Source of the DNA: Hydnum rufescens UP504
Taxonomy: Eukaryota; Basidiomycota; Agaricomycetes; Cantharellales; Hydnaceae
Length of the DNA: 64,000 bases
Reading direction: 5' to 3'
Assembly (NCBI GenBank): GCA_014904985.1
Contig: MU128927.1
Coordinates: 287,759 to 351,758, forward strand
The notes beneath the pieces are model-generated. The model was not told where the DNA came from. It saw only the letters and a program-made list of their open reading frames with translations, and did no database searches. This document shows, piece by piece, positions 57,593 through 64,000 of this stretch (its first letter is position 1; each line of letters opens with the position of its first letter). The position numbers and the translations under genes are program-made.

Positions 57593-58228
57593 TTAAATCG
57601 ATACTAATCCATAGTCATTGGATTGCTGCGACTTTAAGACGACCGCATGAGCAATTTCGTAGTCTATTGCCTTAATCGGAACAGCAGTTGACGCCATTTG
57701 TTTCAGGTCATCCATTGCGCATTGGGCTTCGTCCGTCCATTCAAACTCACTAGGAAGCATCTTTTGAGTCAATAAAGTCAAAGGCTTTGTGATGATTGCG
57801 AAGTTTTTGATCCAATGTCGGACTACTCCTATGGTGCCAAGAAACCCTCATATGTCAGTCGAGTTTTTACAATAGGGCCACTTGCTCAATTTCACATTTA
57901 TTTCATGTGAAACGTGAGCCCCATCCCTTGAGATGATTGCTCCAAGCAAGGCTAGTCAGGGCGTCGCAATAACAGTCTTTTGTCCGGCAATTGTTGTGCC
58001 TGACTCCCTTACTTGGGCTAAGAGCTCTTGCAGCGTGCCCACAAATTCAAAGATGAATCGACGGATCTGATCATTGCCTTCAATTGGTGTGTCATTATAA
58101 TTGTTTCTCAGTCCCATGCCAGCACAATCATCAACAAACACATTAGCATGGTCTGGTGCCATTGGACTGATCATATGAGATGTGGCACGACAAAAGACTT
58201 GCATAGAGTTTGTATAACCCTGGGGCAA
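57593..58228 (-). pseudogene. Gypsy reverse transcriptase / RNase H-junction fragment, opposite strand
   Basis: Reading leftwards: MPQGYTNSMQVFCRAT and NVFVDDCAG (RT catalytic YxDD motif as FVDD), IRRFIFEFVGTLQELL, then KNSTDI stop GFLGTIGVVRHWIKNFA and FEWTDEAQCAMDDLK. The TGA at 57848-57850 sits where the family has the Arg of VRGFLGT. The strand is opposite to the protease fragment next to it, so this is a separate insertion or an inverted piece. The RT fingers and the integrase are missing. It ends abruptly at the repeat that starts about 58268. Confidence 0.82.
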
Positions 58229-58267
58229 TCACGTAAGTCTCAGCAGTCCAAGACCATATCCATGCAC

Positions 58268-58440
58268 CTTGGACAGCCATATGTGACCCCCTTGTTAGGT
58301 ATCTATTCTGGGGCATGATTTGGTACCTAAGTAGGTACCAGACACTATTGGGGCCCCAGTCCACCACTTTGGTTGTGGCTTGGGTGCTGATTAGGGCCCC
58401 ATTGGGGCCTTATTGGGCCAACTTCCAGTCAACAGCTGTG
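58268..58440. repeat. TIR repeat rich in GGGGCCCC, copy 3
   Basis: Starts CTTGGACAGCCATATGTGAC, then TTAGGTATC, GGTACCTAAGTAGGTACC and GGGGCCCC-type palindromes, as in the copies at 35305 and 40527. The other end is not recognised. Confidence 0.55.
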
Positions 58441-58464
58441 CTGGATCACATAATTATGTATGAT

Positions 58465-58494
58465 TATTTATTTATTTATTTATTTATTTATTAC
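58465..58494. repeat. (TTTA)n microsatellite
   Basis: About seven TTTA units. It lies directly left of the hairpin array. Confidence 0.95.
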
Positions 58495-58508
58495 TATACA
58501 CATATTAT

Positions 58509-59606
58509 CCCCTGCCACCGCGGGGGTTACATGTCCCCACCTGGCGGAGCCACACAACATGGTGGCCACATGCCCTGTTCACCTGCACATTTCATCTGGT
58601 GGCCACATCCCTCATTCTTGTGGGTGTTTGGTTGGTTGGGTCATGGGTTTTCATGTTGTGTCTTTGTCAGCAGGGTTTTGCTTGGGGCTTGGTGCAGTGG
58701 TGGGCTGGATAAGGTCCTAGATTGATAAATAGTATGTTAGTAAAAGAAGAGAAAGGCCATGCAAAAGGAGCAGCCTGTGCTGCTCCTTTTGTGTGGCCAG
58801 GTGTTATAATTGCCTTAAAAATTGCCACACCTGCCGCAGCAGGTGTGGCTCTCCTTTTCCTCTGTGACTTCGTTCATTTGTGTGGTTGTGCATACTCACA
58901 TGTGGGGGATCCTGGTGGATTGGCAGATTTGGGCTCGCAGTGGTGTGGCTTCATGTGTTGGCTGGAATAGAAAATATGTTAGTTAAAATTAAATCTCACA
59001 CAAAAAGAGCAGCAACTGCTGCTCTTTTTGTGCATTTGTAGCTATTAAGAAATACTTTTTTAAGGCCACACACCCGCCGCAGCAGGTGTGGTGCCATGTT
59101 TTATCCATCGTCATGTTGGTTGTGGCATTTGGGACTGGGCCTCAGGTCGGGTCTTGGCTCTCAGACAGGGTTCTGGGTGGCTGCATATGTTGTCATTTCG
59201 GCTTGGACTCGTTTGTCGGGTGGTTTCACACAGTGAGGGGAGAGCTAGAATAAAGAATAATATGTTAGTATAAAATAAAATATAAAATAAAAACACGAGA
59301 CAGCACCAAAAGAGCAGCTTCTGCTGCTCTTTTGGCACCAGTGGGATTAGACGTACCTGATGTTATCACACCCGCCGAAGCGGGTGTGTGGTACAAGGTT
59401 TGGTTGATCGTCGTATTTGGGGGCTGGGCACTCGGGGCTTGGGCTGTGCATGAAATGTTGTGCTGGGGGTTGGTCGTGTCCCCGTCAGGCAGGCTTTTGC
59501 ATGGGGAAGGGAAGGGACCTAGAACAAGAGAGGATAATACATTAGTAAAAAGAAAAAGGGAAACAGACTGGTGCCAAAAGAGCAGCACAAGCTGCTCTTT
59601 TGGCAC
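58509..59606. repeat. Four-unit tandem array of paired hairpins
   Basis: Each unit starts with a GC-rich hairpin B and ends with a hairpin A. B: 58509-58526, 58824-58849, about 59068-59090, 59367-59388, with 7-11 bp stems (CACACCTGC or CACACCCGC) and 4-nt loops (CACC, CGCA, CGCA, CGAA). A: 58762-58791, 58999-59032, 59306-59335, 59571-59606, with perfect 13-16 bp stems (AAAAGAGCAGC/GCTGCTCTTTT core) and 4-nt loops that all differ (CTGT, AACT, TTCT, ACAA). A leader (TATGTTAGT, or TACATTAGT in unit 4) precedes each A at 58734, 58975, 59261 and 59538. Units are 209-283 bp, with 32-36 bp between A and the next B. Stems are kept while loops and flanks drift. No ORF explains this. It does not match CRISPR, tRNA or any element I can name. 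Confidence 0.88.
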
Positions 59607-59649
59607 TGGTGGGATTAGATTTCCCTGCTTACAAAACGAATAGCATAAA

Positions 59650-61767
59650 TGACGCTCCTCTCAGACCGTGTTGGGGTTTGGTTCTCGAAGCACATTGACA
59701 CTACATCACACCACCAACACTGGTGGATAGGATATCCAGAAGTCATAGCGTTGATAAATGGTAATCCAACAATAATCGAGCAGCACCATCATCATTCATG
59801 CATCGCAGAAAAAGCGACAAAAACACTCAACTTCAAGGCAAACTAAGCCACCAGCAGTGGAGTGGATTTGGGGAACCAACCCTACCATAATTAGCAAGCA
59901 TAATCCCTGATAGCGCTCATAAGTATCTGCTCTAAATCATAAATAGCATAGATCATTTGATACCCCAACCATACGCCGCACAAAGAAAGGAATGGAGAGC
60001 ACTCCGGCTACTAGATCATTTAACATAATATCCTACTTCACTCACCATGATTCATAAAACTCCGCACCGAGATTAAGGCACCAGTACAAAGTTAGGTGCT
60101 CTGCACCACATCCGACCATTTACCAAAGTGATCAACAAGTACTCATGGTGCCAACATTGGGATAATCCGCTCTCAAAGGAGAAAATGAAATGTGTCGCCT
60201 TGTCCACTCCAACTCACTCCTATACTTTTTCCAACCATCACTTTCTGGTGGCTCACTCTCATTATGACCTATCATTCAAATTAATCTGGAGGACCATCCT
60301 CGAACAACTCCAACAGAGACCACTAGTGCAATTCTTGTGAATAGTGTTGTTCATGTAAGGCTTGTGAATTCGCCAGACCGGGCGTCACACATATCCTTCC
60401 AGTGCTGGTATCCGTCTTTAAATCGCCATACCAAGAACATAGATCATATCTATACCCAACCCAATTCGGGTAAGCCATCTCTTGTCGTCCCATATGACAT
60501 CATCTGCTCAGCCTCTTATCCAAGATAGCTCGATGAAACAACACAAATCAAAACAATCTCGCATCGCGCCATCGGCAAGGATCGTTATTGCCATTGACGC
60601 TCATCAAAGCATGACATCCCACCACTATGACACAAACCCACCAAGCACTACACAAGAACTAAAAACATCACTCCGTGGAAGGCCCCAACACACTCTTCCA
60701 CCATCAGCCACCATCCCATCCGATCCCTTGAACCTAAATTTCATACTCCCACACTCGTTCAATATACTTCACACATACTCTAAAATTACAAACATTCACC
60801 CATAATTTTTACATTTATTTCTCATCATATAACGTTCCAAGTAGCTACATACCTATCATATTTGTATCACAAGCGGATCATAATAGACAGTATGATGGGT
60901 GAACGACTCGCAGCTGTCTCCTAAGGATTCATTTCCACCATCCCATATGACTCCGAAATATGATGGGTGGTTCCAAGTATCCGTTTACTAGACAAAACCA
61001 GTTCTACACCTCGTTTCATAGTTCGAATCCAGAGAAGACTCGAAAGGAATGAGACAGTCATCAAACCAAATTACTGCAAGTAATAAGGAAGGACATATTA
61101 GGTATCATTTGACATACATCCACTTAATAGGCTCATCGAGTTGCTTGCAGTTTAGAAACAAGGAATTGCACCAGAGGTATATTTCATAACTTCTAGTACC
61201 CACTCAATGGCTCCAATGGCATCTAGTGGTGAGGTCCACACGTTACAACACTTACTGGACACTACCAATCTCTCTTAAACACATGATGCCCTGGCAAATC
61301 CCATGACTAATGAATATAGTCCCAAACCTCAAAAGGAAATTAACTGAAAAACACGCCATCCACAGAGGGCATTGAATACATCCAAACCATTACCCAACCC
61401 CCATCATACACAGCCAGGTATCTTTAGCGACCCGCAAAATCCAGTTAATTCTGACCCACGATAATATCATTCAAAAACTCCCATACATAAGCAAACCACC
61501 TAGTGGAGATTCCTCCTAGTAACTCCACAATAGAAATATCACTCCCAGAACCCTCATCTGCGGCCGCTATCCAACTGGGAAACCCCTATGAAGAAAGGGA
61601 CTCTACCACACAGTACACTGTACTCTAACTTGCATCAAATCTGACTATACATTGCTCACGTAAGAACTAAGCTTCATGTCCTAATGCAAACCCCAACCTA
61701 ATACCCAGCCATACCCGAAAGACAATGATCCATTCATACAGAGCCCATACACGTCATAATCTCATCG
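59650..61767. other. AT-rich stretch without recognisable gene
   Basis: Several plus-strand frames of 60-107 codons (59649-59846, 60128-60340, 60482-60805) lack motifs. Base composition resembles decayed transposon DNA. GTTCGAATCC at about 61027 has no tRNA fold around it. Confidence 0.4.
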
Positions 61768-63190
61768 TCAGTACAAAAGTACTGCCAATCCAATTCCTCT
61801 CAGATACACTGACCGGATTGTTGCCCTCATGATGCCCACAGAAAGTTGGGGCCAGGGACACTGTACACTCATCACTCGATTATGAACTTGCTCAAATAGA
61901 CGTTGTATTGGGATCAATATGAAAGTTAATGAGGCTCCGGATATGGTCACATGGCCATCACCATGGAGCGGAATGAATCCATGAAGCATTGATATCCCTG
62001 CATTGGGGAAATTAATGCGTACTCGAGTGACAGCATTGTAAGTTCTTTGTCTGTCCAGAGAGCACCATGGTTTGGAATGGCCCGCACTTTGAGTAAAAAT
62101 GACATGTCCAGGGGTATTGTGTCATTGGTGACAGTGCGGATGAAAGGAATACTCCTGTAGTTCTCTCATTCCATATTCCAGGGAGGGCACCATGGACGAT
62201 TGGGGCAAGATAACACTGGAGAAACTCAGCAATTCCACTGATGGTTCAGTGCTGGATGCCCATGATAGCCATTCACGGTCAATGACTGCCCATGGACAAC
62301 CACGGCCACCAGTTCGAATCCAGGTAACAGGGTGGGGCCGTCCATGATGTGAAGACTCTACTGCATCAAAGGTAGCCTTTGCCAGATTCTCAGCACTCAG
62401 AAGGATAATGTTATTGTGATAACATCAGCCTCTTCTGACTGAGGGATTCATTCTATAATTTTTTCAGAGACCATTGGACCTATGATTTCCAATTATTGTA
62501 CAAAGACCAGAAGAACTACTTGTTCAAGCATTCTCTGAATAATCTATCAAGATCATCACCCACTTGAGATATCACAGTGGGGATCACGATGGGACTGTCA
62601 AGTACAGTCTGTACAGAGTGAAAGAGTTGATATATTGATGGCGGAATGCCACAGCAATTGGGAGTGGTGATGGTTATGTTCCATGAGTGGAGTTCCCCAA
62701 ATTTTCCAGAAGTACCGGAGGTGACTGACTAGGCTACAGGCCCCTCTGACAAAATATGGACTCATCCATTGATGAAGCTGCTCAAATAGTTCTTGGAAAG
62801 CAGAAGTGAGATTGAAATTGAAACTGAAGGAAATTGCCAAATCAAAATTACAAATCATCATGGTTTTCATATTGGAACAGCTCAGTAACAGTTCAGAACC
62901 AGCCATTATTTCTTTTCAAAGAATATGCTCATAATGAATGACCAAGCACACTATTACAGATCGAACTGCTGTCTCTGCATCGAATCCCACACCATGCACT
63001 TGTTCCTTTTATTGACAGTAACAAAAAACTTAACCACTGGACTATGCTCAGATTAATCTCCAGAACCCGGAGATGTCCCTTAATTTCGCTTCCCATAAGC
63101 TCCAAAACACATCACAAGACTAGGACATCATGCTCCAACTACTCACAAGCTCAGCAAATTAGTGACATTCATTCCCTTTATGAATCCTTT
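61768..63190. other. Decayed repeat-like DNA with two related segments
   Basis: Minus frames at 61768-61989 and 62598-62906 share a peptide pattern around LFEQ(V/L)H preceded by a stretch rich in F, I and S, so the two segments may be diverged copies. No family is recognised. Confidence 0.35.
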
Positions 63191-63480
63191 TGTTCTCTTT
63201 TATGAATGACATCACTATGACATCACACTCTATGGATGACTCAGCTATGACCACATTATGACATCATTTCTTTATTGCTCTTTTGTTCTACTCACTATGA
63301 TCTCATAGCTTTATTACCCTTTTGTTCTTGCTCCATGCACAGCCACCTTCAGATAGGTATATAAGCTAGCAGATTTCTTGTCCCCCCCCATCCTCCTCAC
63401 TCTGGAAATCAACCACTTCCTATACTGTCTACCATTCTGCTTAATATCTAAAGAACGTCTATCTAAACCATCTGGAGCTA
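63191..63480 (+). promoter_or_regulatory. Possible LTR-type promoter region
   Basis: ATGACATCACTATGACATCA and further TGACATCA-like strings (63205-63275) precede a TATA-like GGTATATAAGC at about 63356, followed by a C run and CCTCCTCACTCTGG. Repeated TGACATCA plus TATA is typical of strong promoters in some fungal LTRs. The right window edge prevents checking for a gag or a second LTR. Confidence 0.3.
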
Positions 63481-64000
63481 AGTCATCTTCAAGGTTGTTG
63501 AGACCAACTACTGGAAGTCATCTACGTGAAATACTGAAGCCAAGGATATGGCAGAACCTAAGGTTAGAGTTGCTGGACATCCAAGGAAAAAGTAAGCATA
63601 ATGAAATATGAGTCAGGAAAGAAGATTGAAGCATACTAACCAAACTAACCAAGCACTAACCATTCTATAGCCACAGATATCCGTATTTTGACTAGGAGGA
63701 TGTAAACAAGGACACACAAATATCAGTAAATGAACAAACACAACACAAACACATATAAGCCTTTCCACAGGCATCCCAGACGTATAAGCCTTCTATAAGC
63801 ATCTACGATATATCATTGACTATTGCTAGTCCATATACATTCCATTCTCCATAAACACATACATATCTTGCAGAGAGTGATCAACCATTGAAGCGAACCA
63901 ACCCATTTGAATAAACAGAAACATAGTCTCCTATCTACACACTGCCTAACAGATTTTGATTTGACAGTCATCAGAGCTCCCAACCTTCTTCTATAACATC
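63481..64000. other. Right edge, unassigned
   Basis: No ORF with motifs. May be the leader of an element that continues outside the window. Confidence 0.3.

Noticed and set aside
42436..57850. TGA as a recoded sense codon (selenocysteine or Arg/Trp)
   Set aside because: Host genes here end in TGA (CDC6, DBF4, CDH1, PCK1), and the internal TGAs occur only in decayed transposons. Mutation of CGA explains them.
58509..59606. CRISPR array
   Set aside because: The host is a eukaryote, units are over 200 bp, and what is conserved is hairpin stems rather than short identical repeats with unique spacers.
58509..59606. Nuclear copy of mitochondrial DNA as the origin of the hairpin array
   Set aside because: Double-hairpin elements are known from fungal mitochondria, but no mitochondrial gene or typical very AT-rich spacer is seen beside it. 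Not excluded, only unsupported.
61020..62340. tRNA genes suggested by GTTCGAATCC at about 61027 and 62313
   Set aside because: No A box at the right distance and no acceptor or anticodon stem can be folded around them. The same applies to TAGGTTCAAGCCC near 52354.

Overview
The window looks like nuclear DNA of a filamentous basidiomycete, most likely an Agaricomycete. The evidence is spliced genes with many 45-90 bp GT-AG introns, KDZ, pogo and Ty3/gypsy transposons, a GPI-anchored secretory protein of a type I associate with mushroom-forming fungi, and a heme-thiolate peroxidase fragment. Genus cannot be fixed from sequence alone; a Rhizoctonia/Ceratobasidium-like fungus is a guess. All gene models below were spliced by eye; totals that divide by three and conserved junctions were used as checks.

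Left part, 1-27 kb, is gene-dense and CpG-rich. In order it holds a broken heme-thiolate peroxidase at the left edge (-), the APC/C activator CDH1 (-), the Cdc7-kinase activator DBF4 (+), a GPI-anchored secreted protein with two GC-AG introns and an 8-nt exon (-), the origin-licensing ATPase CDC6 (+), a 1.25 kb segmental duplication carrying the 5' end of a secreted-protein gene (truncated copy, then intact copy), a 14-bp minisatellite, a PEX39-like gene (+), MCM2 (-) and PCK1 (-). CDC6, MCM2, DBF4 and CDH1 all act in licensing and timing of DNA replication: CDC6 loads the MCM2-7 ring, DBF4-Cdc7 fires it by phosphorylating MCM subunits including Mcm2, and APC-Cdh1 resets the system in G1. Four such genes in 23 kb is striking.

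Middle part, 27-36 kb, is gene-poor: low-complexity C-rich repeats, broken ORFs that I cannot assign, a 25-base assembly gap (33628-33652), and a frameshifted 3' remnant of a LINE with RNase H.

Right part, 36-64 kb, is a transposon graveyard: a TA-flanked MITE, several dispersed repeats also present in the left part, a KDZ transposase, a tandem array beside it, a solo LTR whose empty site can be recognised, an HNH-nuclease gene cut by a gypsy LTR, a gypsy element with a pogo-type DDE element nested inside it, an opposite-strand gypsy RT fragment, and a four-unit tandem array of paired hairpins at 58.5-59.6 kb. Many transposon frames are interrupted by TGA exactly where the family has arginine (CGA), and repeats shared with the left part have lost CpG to TpG. 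This points to cytosine-methylation or RIP-like decay. The most unusual object I could not assign to a known element is the hairpin array.
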